In this document: positions 51,020 through 63,773 of the stretch, in pieces
How positions within the stretch are numbered: position 1 is the stretch's first letter
How the letters are laid out: every line of letters starts with the position of its first letter
NCBI GenBank assembly: GCA_947172415.1
Contig: OX359199.1
Span: 2,816,001-2,880,000, forward strand
Length of the DNA stretch: 64,000 nucleotides
Direction of reading: 5' to 3'
Source: Chondrosia reniformis
Lineage: Eukaryota > Porifera > Demospongiae > Chondrillida > Chondrillidae
The notes under the pieces: generated by a model
Database searches by the model: none
What the model was told of the DNA's origin: nothing
What the model saw: the letters and a program-made list of their open reading frames with translations, nothing else
Program-made: the position numbers and the translations under genes

Positions 51020-54000
51020 AGTACACTACTACATGCAACTACTCCATAAAAGTAGTACATACAACCAGTACATACAACTAGTATCCATTACATACAACTA
51101 GAACATACAACTACTAAATACAACTAATACATGCAACTACTTTATAAAACTAGTACATACAACAAGTACATACAACTAGTATCTAGTATATACAACTAGT
51201 ATATTGAACTAGCACATACAACTAGTACCTACAACTAGTACATAACTATTACATAAAATTAGTACATACAACTAGTACGTAAAACTAGTACATACAACTA
51301 GTACATATAACTAGTACATGCAACTTGTACATATAAGCCAGTACATCCACATATAACTAGTACATATTACTAGTAAATACAAGTAGACTACTTCCAGCTT
51401 GTAGATACAACAAGAAACTAGTACATACAACTAGTGAACACAACTAATACATACAACATATACATATAACTCTATACAACTAGGAAATACAGATAGTTAC
51501 TAGTACATACAACTATTAAATATAACTAATACATACAACTAGTACATACAACTGGTACATACAACTGGTACATACAACTACTACACACATCTAATACATA
51601 CAACTACTTCAAAAAACTAGTACTTACAACAAGTACATACAACTAGTATATAGTATATACAACTAGTATATATAACTTGTACATGCAACTAGAACCTCCA
51701 ACTAGTACATATCTATTAAATAGAATTAGTACATACAACTAGTACATACAACTAGTTCATATAACTACAACATTAAACTAGTACATACAACTAGTACATG
51801 CATCTAGTATATAGAACTAGTACATAAAATTAGTACCTACAACTACTACCTATACATACAACTAGTTACTAGTACATACAACAAGTACATATAATAAATA
51901 CCAACAACTTGTACCTATAACTAGTACATAACTAGTCAATACAATTAGTACATATAACTGGAACATACAACTAGCACATAACTAGTACATTGAATTAATA
52001 CATACAATTAGAACATGCAATTACTACTTACAATTGAGTACATACAACTAGAACCTCCAACTAGTTAATAGAACTAGTCCTAGTACATACAACAATTACA
52101 CACAATTAGTACATCCAACTGCATATAACATAGAACTTGTATATACAACTGGTATCTAGTTTATAAAACTGGTATATACAATTAATACATACAACTAGTA
52201 CAAACAACTAGTAACTACAACTAGTACATAAAACTAGTACATAAAACTAGTACATACAATTAGTACATACAGACAGTTACTAGTACATACAACTAGTACA
52301 TAAAACTAGAACATATAACTAGTACATACAACTAGTTACTAGTACATACAACTAGTTACTAGTACATACAACTGGCACATACAACTAGTACCTACAACTA
52401 GTACGTAGAACTAGTATATAGAACTAGTACCTACAACTAGTGCATACAAGTGGTCCATTCAACTAGTTGAACTATTTGAAATATACAACTATTACATACA
52501 ACTAGTACATACTACTAGTTCATACAACTAGTAAATAAAACTAGTACATACAATTAGTACATACAGACAGTTACTAGCACATACAACTAGTACATAAAAC
52601 TAGAACATATAACTAGTACATACAACTAGTTACTAGTACATACAACTGGTACATACAACTAGTACCTACAACTAGTACGTAGAACTAGTATATAGAACTA
52701 GTACCTACAACTAGTACATACAAGTGGTCCATTCAACTAGTTGAACTATTTGAAATATACAAGTATTACATACAACTAGTACATACTACTAGTTCATACA
52801 ACTAGTAAATAAAACTAGTACATACAATTAGTACATACAGACAGTTACTAGCACATACAACTAGTACATAAAACTAGAACATATAACTAGTACATACAAC
52901 TAGTTACTAGTACATACAACTGGTACATACAACTAGTACCTCCAACTAGGACGTAGAACTAGTATATAGAACTAGTACCTACAACTAGTACATACAAGTG
53001 GTCCATTCAACTAGTTGAACTATTTGAAATATACAAGTATTACATACAACTAGTACATACTACTAGTTCATACAACTAGTACGTAAAACTTGTACATGCA
53101 ACTAGTATATACAGTTAGTACATATAACTAGTCCATAAAAGTAGTACATATAACTAGGACATCCTAGTAGTACATATAACTAAGATATATACATATAACT
53201 AAAACATACGCATATAACTATAACTATGTATAGAACATAGAAAGAGTCCATTCAATTAGTACATACAACTAGTGTATAAAACTAACACATACAACTAGTT
53301 CATACAACTAGTACTTACAACTAGTACATAACTAGGAAGTATACATTCAACTAGTACAAACAACTAGTAAAGACAATTAGTGCATACAACTACTACACAC
53401 AAATAATACATGCAACTAATTCATTCAACAAGTACATGCAACTAGTACATACAATTAGCACAAAGAAGTAGTACATACAGCTACTATATACAAGTAGTAC
53501 CTTCATCTAGTTCAAAACAAATATACATACAACTAAATACATACAACAAGGCTATACAACTAGTACAAACTACTAGTACATATAACTAGTGTCATGCAAA
53601 TGGTACATACAATTAGTAACTAGCAGATACAACTTGTATCCAGGACATACCACTAGGACATACAACTTGTGCTTATAACTAGTGAATAATACCAGTACTA
53701 GTACATAAAATAGGACATACAACTAGTACATAAAACTAGTACGAAGAAATAGTTCATAAACGTAGTTCATACAGCTGGTATATACAACTAATACTATCAA
53801 CTCTTTAATACAATTAGTACAAAGAACTAGTACATAACTTGTACATATAATTAGTACATACAAATAGTACATATAACTAGTACATACAGCTAGGTCATAC
53901 AACTAGTACATACAGCTAGTTCATACAACTAGTTCATACAACTTGTACATACTACAATTTCATACAACTAGTAAATACATCTAGTAAACACAACTAGTTC

Positions 54001-55331
54001 ACACAACTAGTACATACAACTAGTACATACAACTAAAATACACACAGGTAACTAGAACATATAAATGGTATATGCAACTAGGACACACAACTAGTATGTA
54101 CAAATAGTACATAAAACTAGTACCTACAACGAGTACATACAAATAGGACATATACCTTGTATATACAACTTGTACGTAAAATAATTACATATAACCAAAA
54201 CATACAACTAATACTAATAAGTCGTTTATACAACTAGAACATACAACGAGTAAAAACAACTGATACATACAACTAGTAAATACAACTAGTTCATACAACT
54301 AGAACATACAACTAGTACATAGAAATAGGACATACTATTAGGTCATACAATTAGTACATGCAACTAGTACATACATGAGTGCATGCAACTAGTACATACA
54401 ACCACTACATAAAACAAGTACATACAACTAGTTCATACAATTAACTAGTACATACAACTGTCATTTGTAACTAGTAAGTAGAACAAGTTCTTACAACTTG
54501 TATACAGCTACAGCTAGTACCTACTACTAGTAAAATACAACTTGTACATACTACTTGTCCATATAATTAGAACATATACATGTAATTAGTGTGTACAACT
54601 AGTCCATACAACTAGTTCATACAACCTGTACATACACCTAGTAAATAACTAGTGCCAACAACTAGTACTTACTACTAGTACATACAACTAGTTCACAAAA
54701 CCAGTACATTAACCTAGTCCATACAAGTAGTCGATTTAACTAGTACATACAAATGGGACATAAAACTAGTACATTCAACTAGTACATGCAACTAATCCTT
54801 ACTAATAGTTCACACAACCAGTATATACGGCTTTTAGGTACAACTATTACATACAACTAGTACATATAAGTAGGATATTTCATTAGAACATATACATAAT
54901 ACTAGAACATACACATATTTCTAGAACATAGAAATAGTACATTCAACTAGTATATACAGCTAGTACATACATATAGTACATACAACTAGTACAATCAACT
55001 TGTACTACAACCAGTGCATACTACTATTTCATGCAACTAGTACATACAACTCTTACATAAACCTAGTACGTTAAACTAAAACATACAACAAGTACTTACA
55101 AGTAGCACATATCACTAGGACATACACAGATAAGTAGAACATATACATATAACTAGAACATAGAAATAGTACATACATCAAGTACATACATATAGTACAT
55201 ACAACTAGTACCTACAACTAGTACATACATATAGTACTTGCAACTACTTCACAAAACTAGTACATAAAACTAATACATAAAACTTGTACCTACAACAGGT
55301 ACATACAACTAGTATATATAACTAAAATATA
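51020..55331 (-). repeat. 13-bp satellite array, reversed orientation
   Basis: TACAACTAGTACA variants from the hammerhead element to the RLE LINE at 55,332. Includes the 274-bp triplicate annotated separately and, at its end, the first copy of the 11-bp target-site duplication ACTAAAATATA (55,321-55,331). No gene seen. Confidence 0.94.
52240..53065 (-). repeat. 274-bp higher-order unit, three tandem copies
   Basis: The marker TTGAACTATTTGAAATATAC occurs at 52,467, 52,741 and 53,015, exactly 274 bp apart (21 units of 13 bp plus 1). The whole interval between markers is nearly identical in the three copies, including the rare CATACAAGTGGTCCATTCAAC unit. This points to a recent unequal exchange or slippage event. 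Confidence 0.92.
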
Positions 55332-57640
55332 GTCTATGTGATGCCATTGCTGGAGTTTCCAAGCGTATTTGCACCCAACCTGTATCTCCGTCAGGTCTAA
55401 GTGCATTGCTTGCATGCCGTCTTGTCCCACTGAACAAAAACCCAGGTGTTTGCCCCATTGGGGTTAGGGAGGTGGCCGACGTATTGTCTGCAGAGCTGCA
55501 AAAAGAGTAGTGAGGAAAGACATCATGTTGGCAGCTGGCCCACTCCAGGCATGTTCAGGTATTGGAAGCGGCTGCGAGGCGGATGTTCATGCCACGAGGG
55601 AGGTTTTTGACGAATCCGAAGTTGAGGGTGCTCTGCTAGTGGATGCCACAAATGCTTTTAATACCTTGAACCGAAAGGTGGCCCTCCAGAACATGAGGTA
55701 CATCTGTCCTGCTCTCGAAACTGTGTTGACAAACTGCTACCCATCATCCATACGATTGCTTGTGTCTGGTGGAAGGAAAATTCTTTCGAAAGAAGGAACA
55801 ACACAGGGTGACCCACTAGGCATGGCAATGTTTGCGCTTGCCATTGTTCCCCTCATAATGAAGCTAATGGAGGTGTGTCAAACGGCCTATCAGGTTTGGT
55901 TTGCGGATGATGCCATGGCAGCAGCATCCTGTGAACAGCTAAAACAATGGTGGGATGCACTGTCAACTTTCGGGCCCCACTTTGACTACTCTCCAAATGC
56001 AACCAAAACCATACTTGTTGTGAAGGACGAGCACGAATAGACAGCCAATTTACTATTTTCGGACACTGGCATCAAAATCACCACCCATGGCAACAGACAC
56101 TTAGGTGCAGCTATAGGTTCAAGTGCTTTTGCAGAGGAATGTGTAGGGGGGAAAGTTGTCAAATGGACGGAGGAAGTGGAGAACTTAGCCATCATTGCCG
56201 TCAGTAAGCCCCAAGCTGCGCATGCAGGTTTTGTGCATGGAAGTAGGAGCAAATGGACCTACCTCCTTAGAACCATTCCACAGTGTGGTCCCTGCCTTCA
56301 GCCTCTGGAGAATGTCATCCACCAAAAGTTCATCCCTGCACTGACTGGACGATCGCCTTGCTCAGAAGTGGAAAGAGCACTACTGGCCCTCCCAGCAAGA
56401 CTGGGCGGAATGGGTCTTGTGAACCCAGTCGCAGTATGCAACCATGAGTATGAAGCATCCAAACAGGTAACAGCCCCCCTGGTTAATTCCATCATTGCAC
56501 AGGAAAGCACCTTCACAGCGGACCCTACAGCAAACAACCTGGCCAAGGCTGCAGTGAGAAAAGCAAGGAGTGAAAGGCTAACAGACGAGGCAAAGAGAGT
56601 CTACCACCAGCTGCAACCAGCAGCATGTAGATTGCTCGAATGTGCTAGCAAGACAGGTGCATCATCTTGGATTTCCACTCTCCCTGTTGAAGAGCATGGT
56701 TTCTGCCTTAGCAAGGGTGCCTTTAGGGATGCCATCAGCTTGTGCTACGGCTGGACCATACAGAACGTGAGTTCAACATGTGCATGTGGTACTCCATTCT
56801 CAGTTGATCACGCAATGTCTTGCCACAAGGGTGGTCTACCTACCCTACGGCACAATGAGATCCGTGACTTAGCGGCAGAACTGCTGAGGGAAGTATGCCA
56901 CAACGTTTCTATGGAGCCCGGGCTGCAGGCCCTAGATGGTGAGCACATCCGACCACGTACCGCCAATAGGGAGGATGAGGCAAGACTGGACATCAGAGCA
57001 AACAGTTTCTGGAGCAGAGTTTTCCACCCAAATGCCCCCACCTACCGCAACAGAGACCTGGCACCTCAGTACAAGATGCATGTAGGAATCAAGAAGAGAG
57101 AGTATGGCGAAAGAGTGAGAGAAGTTGAACGAGGAGTGTTCACCCCCCTAGTCTTGTCAACTACAGGGGGTATGGCACGAGAGTGCACTGTCTTTTACAA
57201 AAGGGTGGCCGATGCCATTGCAGAGAAAAGAAAACTGCACTACTCCCAAGTGATGGGGTGGCTTCGATGTAGGACCTCATTCGCATTGATCAGATCAGCA
57301 ATCATGGCCATCAGAGGCTCCAGATCTAAAAGACCATGTGGTTTCGCCAGCGACATCCCCCTTGCCACTTCTGAGGGCAAGGTTGGTCCTTAGACGTTTA
57401 GGCATGTAACTTTTAAACAATATGACTTGAGCTGTTTTTGTCCCTTTAACTGAAACATTTCAGTGCTTTGGATTCTTTATTTGTGTTATAGTACGTACGT
57501 ATATGTATTTTTCTATGTAATAATTATTCGTTATTTATGTGTACAAATTTATTCATTGATTGCATGTAAACGTTAACTTTATGTTAATATTGTATTTTAA
57601 TTTTCACAGATTAGTTTCTTCATCATTTTTCTTATTTGTT
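55332..57640 (+). mobile_element. RLE-type LINE, second lineage, 5'-truncated, 11-bp target-site duplication
   Basis: Flanked by ACTAAAATATA at 55,321-55,331 and 57,641-57,651, a clean 11-bp target-site duplication in the satellite. The element enters inside the N-terminal part of the RT and continues to the 3' UTR, as expected for 5' truncation during target-primed reverse transcription. The 3' UTR (57,394-57,640) is AT-rich, with no poly(A) tail. It is unrelated in sequence to LINE copies A and B and on the opposite strand. Only one stop codon and one frameshift, so it is a comparatively young insertion. Confidence 0.88.
55337..57393 (+). pseudogene. RT with C-terminal zinc knuckle and endonuclease-like region (second LINE lineage)
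   Basis: N-terminal RT residues PSGLSALLACRLVPLNKNPGVCPIGVREV are read from 55,337 in one frame. A 1-nt loss in an A-run near 55,501 then shifts to the frame of RKDIMLAAGPLQAC. Motif A is LLVDATNAFNTLNR, motif B is GTTQGDPLGMAMFALA, and motif C is VWFADDAMAAAS (FADD intact). A single in-frame TAG at 56,038-56,040 interrupts, and the same frame then runs on to TAG 57,391-57,393. The C-terminal part has CACGTPFSVDHAMSC (a C-x-C...H...C knuckle), then HNEIRDLAAELL, EDEARLDIRANSFW and RVFHPNAPTYRN, which fit a PD-(D/E)XK-like endonuclease. The stretch between SFW and RVFHP looks short, so catalytic residues may be lost. Exact clade unknown. Confidence 0.78.
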
Positions 57641-57651
57641 ACTAAAATATA

Positions 57652-59896
57652 CAACTAATACGGACAACTACTACATACAACTAGTTCAAAAAACTGGTAC
57701 CTACAACAAGTTCATCCAACTAGTTCAAAGAAATAGTACATACTACTAGTTCATACAACTAGTAAATACAACTAGTACACACAACAAATACATGCAAATA
57801 GTACATACAACAAGTACATGCATTTAATAAATACAAATAGTACATACAACTACTTCATACAACTGGAACATACAACTAGTACTTAAAAATATTACATACT
57901 ATTAGTTCATACAACTAGAAAATACAACTAGTACACACAACTAGTTCACAGAACTATTACACACCACTAGGACATATAACTAGAATATACAACTCAAACA
58001 AACGACTCGTTTATACAACTAATACATACAACTAGTACATCACTTGTACATATAACAAGTACCTACAACTAGTACAAACAGCTGGTAGATAAAACTAGAA
58101 AATACAACTAGTACATACAACTAGTTCATACAACTAGTACATACAACTAGTACATAAAGCTAGTTCATAAAACTAGAACATACAACTGGAACATACAACT
58201 AGTACATACAACTAGTACATGTAAGTAGAACATACAAGTAGTAAATATAACTGGGACATACACATATAACTATTAAATAGCAATTGTATATACAACTAAT
58301 GCACACAACTAGAACATACAACTAATACATAGAACTAGTTCATACAACTAGTACATACAACTAGTACATAACTAGGACATATAACTAGTACACAAAACTA
58401 GTACACAGAAATAGTACATAAAACTAGTACATAGAAAGTGTACATACAACTAATTCATACAACTAGTACATACAACTAGTACATAAAGCTAGTTCATAAA
58501 ACTAGTACATACAACTGGTACATACAACTAGTACATACACCTAGCACATATAACTAGATAATACAAGTAGTAAATATAACTGGGACACACACATATAACT
58601 AGTACATAGCAATTGTATATACAACTAATACCCAAAACTAGAACATACAACTAAACATAGAACTAGTTCATACAACTAGTACATACAACTAGTACATAAC
58701 TAGGACATATAACTAGTATACAAAACTAGTAAATAGAAATAGTACATAAAACTAGTACATAGAAAGTGTACACACAACTAGTTCATACAACCAGAAATAC
58801 AACTTGTACATAGAACTGGAACATAAAACTGGAACATACAACTGGAACATACAACTACAATATACAAATAGTTCATCCAACTAGTACTTACAAGTAGTAC
58901 ATATAACTAGTTCATAAAAATAGTATATAGAACTAGTACATAACTATTATGTATAACTTGTCCCTACAATTAGTAAATACAACTAGTACATACCACTCAT
59001 ACAAACAACTAGTACATAAAACAAGTCCAAACAACTAGTACATACAGCTAGTACATATCACTAATACATGCAGCTAGTACATACAACTAGTACACACAAC
59101 TAGTTCATACATCTAGTTACTAGTAAATACAACTAGTACATACAACTAGTACATACAACTAGTTCATACATCTAGTTACTAGTAAATACAACTAGTACAT
59201 ACAACTAGTACATACAACTAGTAACTATAATTAGTAACTACAATTAGTAAATATAACTAGTACCAAGAACAATTACATGCAACTAGTCACATACAACTAG
59301 TTAATACAGATAATTACTAGTGCATACAACTAGTTTATACAGATAATTACTAGTACATACAACTAGTACATATTACTAGTACATACAACTAGACTACATA
59401 CAGCTAGTACATACAACAAGAAACTAGTACATACAACTAGTACATACAACTAGTACATACAACTAGTACATTCAACTAGTACATATAACCAGTACATACA
59501 TATATAACTAGTACTTTTAACTAGTACATACAACTAGACTACAAACAAAGAGAAACAAGTAATTACAACTAGTACATACAACTAGTAAGTGGTGCATATA
59601 TATAACTAGTACATACAACTAGTACATACAACCAGTACATACAACTAGTACATACAACTAGTACATGCAATTAGTACCTATACATACACCTAGTTACTAG
59701 TACATACAACCAGTACATACAGCTGGCACATACAACTAGTACATAAAATAATATACAACTACTATCTGCCACTAGTACATATATATAATTCGTAAATACA
59801 GATTTCTACCAGTGCATACAACTAGTACATAAAACTTGTACGTACAACTAGTTACTAGTACCTACAACAAGTACACACAGCTTGCACATACAACTA
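57652..59896 (-). repeat. 13-bp satellite array, reversed orientation
   Basis: TACAACTAGTACA variants between the two LINE insertions. A block of about 310 bp (GTACATAAAGCTAGTTCATAA through AGTAAATATAACTGGGACA) is duplicated at about 58,140-58,265 and 58,475-58,590. Right before copy B the array carries the phrase GCATACAACTAGTACATAAA, which also lies left of copy A. No gene seen. Confidence 0.93.
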
Positions 59897-62451
59897 TGTT
59901 TCCTCATATCAGCCGCCAGCCTCTGGTACTTTTGGAACTTCTCTTGCCATCTTCCATTAATATTGCTATCAGTAGGAACTGACATCTCAATAATGAAGAT
60001 GGACTTACATAGCCGGTCCTCAACCACTAAGTCTGGCCTTCTTTCTGTCATTTCATCATCTGTAGGGATACTAGGATCCCACAAGATTTTGACAGCCCTA
60101 TTCTCATAGACTGGTTTTGCTTCTAGTTTGTACCAGGGCTATTCCTGCTTGAATCCATATTCTTTCAACAGTCTCCACAACACTATCAGTATCGCCCGGT
60201 CATGTCTCTCTTTGTAGAGAGAAAATCCCTTAGGCTCACACATGTTTAGTATTTGTTTGACCGTTTCCATAGCCTTGCCACATTCTCTGCAAATTAGGAG
60301 GCTAGAATTCCTCAGAATCCTATTTCAGTACCACCTAGTGTGCAGCACATCATCTTGGGCTGCGAGATTCAGAGCCTCAGTTTGAGGTCTGAGTCTCCCC
60401 TCAGAAAGCCACACATAAGACTCCCTATTTGTGACTTGTCTGTGGTATGAGCCCTGGTGAGACTTTTCGGCTAGGTTACTTTTTAACCTTTCAGTCTGAG
60501 CCTCCCAGAGCTCACGTGCCACTCTCCTCCATTCTCTTACACTATTTTGTGAGGGATCTGTCTTCAGCCACATTTCCGGTTCTAGTTCTATTCCGTGGCT
60601 TCTCAGTATCAATCTGGCTGCTTTCAAGACAGTCCTCCTCTGCTTTGAGCACTCCAGCCACTTTTGGTGTTTAACCACAACAGCTATGAGTGGATCATTG
60701 GCAGTATGGAGGTATCTTGCCAGATTCACAACAGCCCTGTCGTGATCCAAAGGAAAACTACAGAGCCCTCTACCACCTTGAGAGTGAGGCAAATTCACTC
60801 TTCCAATGGCAGAGTTATATTGATGACACTGGTACTTTCTCATGATCTTTCTCGCCATTCGGTCCAGTTTTGGAAGCTCACTTTGAGTCCACTTCAAAAC
60901 TGGGTAAGAGTATCCCAATAGAGAGGCACACAACATGTTAGAGGCTTCTGCAGCATTCTTACCATTGAGGTGAGAGCCCCACACTTTGTGGAGTCTCCTC
61001 CTCAATTCGTTGATCAAGCAAGCTTTGACCTTGCTGTCATCTACCTCAAACGGTTGTTCTAGCCCTAGGTACTTATAGGTAGTACCTTTTTCAAGGCTCC
61101 TTATGGATTCTTCACTGCGTTCAGGGTTGTCTGGGCCAGCCAGAACTTTCCTCTTTTGCATGTGAGCTGTTCCACACTTTCTCACTCCAAACCTCATGCC
61201 AATGGCATTTGAGGTTTTCTCCACACATTCCATGGCTTCCCTGAGTTTATCAGGCCCTCCAGCATATATCTTAAGGTCATCCATGTACAGCAAGTGTGAC
61301 ATGGTGTTCCTTTCCCCATTATGCCAGAGGGTATATCCCTTGGTTCTGTTAAGAACTTGGCATATGGGAGCTATGGCCAGACAAAAGAGGAGTGGCGATA
61401 AGGAGTCTCCTTGGAAGAGTCCCTTGTTATATTTAACAGCGGTGCTCCTAACCACCTTCCCCGCAGTCTTCAACTCAAGCACAGTAGCCCAGTGTTTGGA
61501 GAAGAGCTCTATAGACCTCCGGATCCAACCTTGGCACTTGATTGTTTTTAGTACCTTCATCACCCACTTGTGAGGGACTCTGTCATATGCCTTCTCATAA
61601 TCGATCCATGCCACACTAAGTGGCTTGCCCATAATTTTGGCATCTAGACCGATTGATTGATCCAGCAGTAGACAGTCCACACAGCCCCACCTCCCTTTTC
61701 GCATGGCCCTTTGGGCCATAGGCAAAAGATCATTAGTGTAGGTGTAAGTGAGTAGTTCTGATGCAATGGATGCTGTGACAGCCTTGTACATTGTGTTGAG
61801 ACACGCAATAGGTCGGTAGTTGGCCGCACTTTTCGGGTCACCCTTTTTGGGGATGAGTAGAGTGCGACCCCTTGTAAGCCAGTCTGGGGGTGACAGATCT
61901 CCGCTCACCACCCTCCGTAGTACATCTGCCAAGGCAGACTGTGCAGAGGGGAGTGCTTTCCACCAAAAAGTGTGGATGCCGTCCGGCCCAGGGGCTGACC
62001 AGCTTTTTGCCTTTTTCAAGGCTTTCCTCAGTTTGGTCTCATCAATGCTATCGGGACCTTCAGAGGAGGTTCTACCCACCCTCTTTTTGGTTTCCTTTAG
62101 CCATTCTTTCACCCCTGGGTCGTCTTTGTTGACCTTACCAACAGTACCTACAATCTTTGTCCAAAAGTCCCTTACTACCTCAATTGAGGGAGCTTCATTG
62201 GAGGTTGGAATATTGCCATTCATCCGGAACTTCCTTTGAGTATTCCAAAGGTGGTTTTGTTCCTGGAATTTCCTGCGTTCAGCCGATCTTCGCTCTTGTA
62301 GAGTCCAGACCCTGAGTCTTCCCAGTGTCTGTTCTCGAGCTCTGATCAGCACATTCAGGTTTAATGAATGGAACTCCCTCCTAAGCTTTCTTCGGAGTAC
62401 TTTCTGGCGTTTGGTCATAGGATTATTATTCTGTTGACGCGCTATTTCCAC
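59897..62451 (-). pseudogene. RT-endonuclease ORF, LINE copy B
   Basis: A 708-codon frame (62,451-60,325) covers a basic, coiled-coil-like linker (about residues 15-75) and then the RT. RT landmarks: SAPGPDGIHTFWWKALP (about 152-168), RTLLIPKKGDPKSAANYRPIACLN (about 196-219), AWIDYEKAYD (281-290), GLFQGDSLSP (344-353), LLYMDDLKIYAG (387-398) and the thumb. The catalytic YMDD is intact. The frame ends at TGA 60,325-60,327, where copy A has Gln. Reading on, the zinc knuckle has lost its His (KQILNMC here, KHILSMC in A), a TAG interrupts QE-PWYK, and the RPDLVVED / IIEMSVP core is present before truncation. No ATG opens the frame; a TAG lies just upstream. Confidence 0.87.
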
Positions 62452-62694
62452 ATTCAGGCAAGCAGTCTTCTAAACCTAAGGCCCTTGGCCTTCCTGTCAC
62501 TTTTATGACCTTCCTGTCCCTTACTTCCCTTCTGATTATCTGATTTCCTTCCTTGGTTGCATGGCTGCAATTCGTAGGTTATTTTCCCCTCACAGCCATA
62601 GCAACAGAGTAGACTAGGCAGTTCAGGTGCCAGGCCGACCTAGGGCCTTCCTACCACTCTTTCTCCACCCAATCATTGGCCTACTGAAGCAGTG
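62452..62694 (-). other. Inter-ORF region of LINE copy B
   Basis: About 240 bp between the N-terminal ORF and the RT frame, absent from copy A. In the element sense it contains stops in the RT frame (TAG just upstream of the RT reading frame). Either two ORFs are normal for this element or the single ORF has decayed here. Confidence 0.5.
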
Positions 62695-63460
62695 CCGTAT
62701 CAACATGGTTGAACCGCACCCCCCACAGGGTTTTCTATCAGAGAATTCTCCAGGTTTCTTTCGGAGACAGGCATCTTTTGCTTTGCCTAAAAGTTGCATC
62801 AGTTGATCATTGCCACTTGTCCTGGGACTAGGATGATCATTTGTAGGAGTTTCAACAGGGGCTGCCGGCAGCTCACCATTTTGTTCAGTCACAGCCTGAA
62901 GTTGGTGAAGCTCCCCCTGCCCCTGGGCTCCCACTCCTTCCTCCACAGTCTCAGTTAGGGTGGCTAAACCACGAGAGTCAGGTTCCAAAAGGTTTAGTCT
63001 CCAGAGACCTTGACCTCTTCGGATTCTACTAATTCTCGTAGTTAGCGCTACCTTTGTGGTTTTATGGTCTGGCATTGCAGCATTCCAAGCCTGGTACAAC
63101 GGCTCGGCATACCCCTTTTCCATGGGCTTACTTTCTCGGTAGAGCTCCATGAGGATATTATCCCTCTGAAGGTTCCAGATCACCCCTTGGATCCTTCTCC
63201 TTCTAGAGGCACCTTGCGGTGCATCATTAACCAAATCTAAATCTCGGCTACCCGTTACTTGCAGTACTCCGTCTCCTACCAAGTTCCTTTTGGCTTAGGA
63301 CGGCAAGGGTTTGACCGGTCTGAGGCAAATGTGGGTATTTGCTCAGCCATTCCCGCTCTAAACGCTTCTGATAGCCACCTCTTTTGGGTTCAGATCGCTC
63401 ATAGCAATGAATTAGTGCCCTAACCATTTCCTCGGTCCATAGGGCTGGTTGGCCCGTCAT
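62623..63460 (-). pseudogene. N-terminal region with two SANT/Myb-like domains, LINE copy B
   Basis: First domain PALWTEEMVRALIHCYERSE...EREWLSKYP in the frame 63,460-63,248; second domain VIWNLQRDNILMELYRESKP...LYQAWNAAMP in the frame 63,282-62,623. A 1-nt difference near 63,298 (TTAGGACGGC here, TTGGAAGGC in copy A) breaks the frame between them. The second frame goes on through ISRIRRGQGLW, where copy A has a stop, and a Glu/Gln/Pro-rich stretch to a stop at 62,623. The two copies carry different lesions, so each preserves what the other lost. A DNA-binding role is inferred from domain type. Confidence 0.72.
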
Positions 63461-63773
63461 TGGGACCGAAGAAAGGCTATTACATTCAGGTACATCTACC
63501 TGCGAGGCACCAGTGGAATCACCTATTCTAGTTGACCCAGGGTTTTCTTCACCACTGGTGCACCTAGGCCACAGTCTGTCTTGAAAATTTTCATTATCAT
63601 GATGTAATGTAACCCAGTGAAGCTGCCAGACGGGGGGTTAGCCCATACTGGCAGGGAGGCTGATTTAGCCACAGGATGCCACATGAAGGGCTAAGCACTC
63701 TGCTCCGTCGGGGGGTTGAACTGGACAATACCCATCCTCCTGTCAGCTCGGAACCACAGCCTCCAATTCCCAC

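Larger units (their letters stand above)
24175..51520 (-). repeat. Higher-order repeat phrases within the right-arm 13-bp satellite
   Basis: A long phrase recurs with variation. It runs: GACTACATA, a CTAGTACATACAACAAGAAAC run, GTGAACACAACTAGT, ATAACTCTATACAACTAGGAC, then AGATAGTTACTAG. I find it near 24,175-24,290, 31,190-31,320, 36,040-36,160, 38,660-38,790, 43,030-43,080 (partial), 45,220-45,305 (interrupted by an insertion), 46,380-46,500 and 51,390-51,520. A second phrase with CATCCAAATTTTACAC lies at 36,805, 47,129 and 48,408. Together with CATAAC(G/T)AGTCAATA near 46,903 and 48,181, this gives a local period of about 1,278 bp. The span given covers discontinuous copies. Confidence 0.8.
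59897..63773 (-). mobile_element. RLE-type non-LTR retrotransposon, copy B (3'-truncated)
   Basis: Minus-strand copy of the same element as copy A, nearly identical by eye. It has the full 5' end (same CCAATTCCCAC border) and the region deleted from copy A, but lacks the last 468 bp (the equivalent of 24,967-25,434). It breaks off within the endonuclease directly into satellite at 59,897. Loss of the 3' end is not a normal product of target-primed reverse transcription, so a later deletion or recombination with satellite is likely. Confidence 0.88.

Noticed and set aside
60325..62451. Plus-strand ORFs opposite the LINE RT (e.g. 61,196-61,573, 61,820-62,239 and the matching ones in copy A)
   Set aside because: Antisense shadows of a well-supported RT frame, lacking recognisable motifs.
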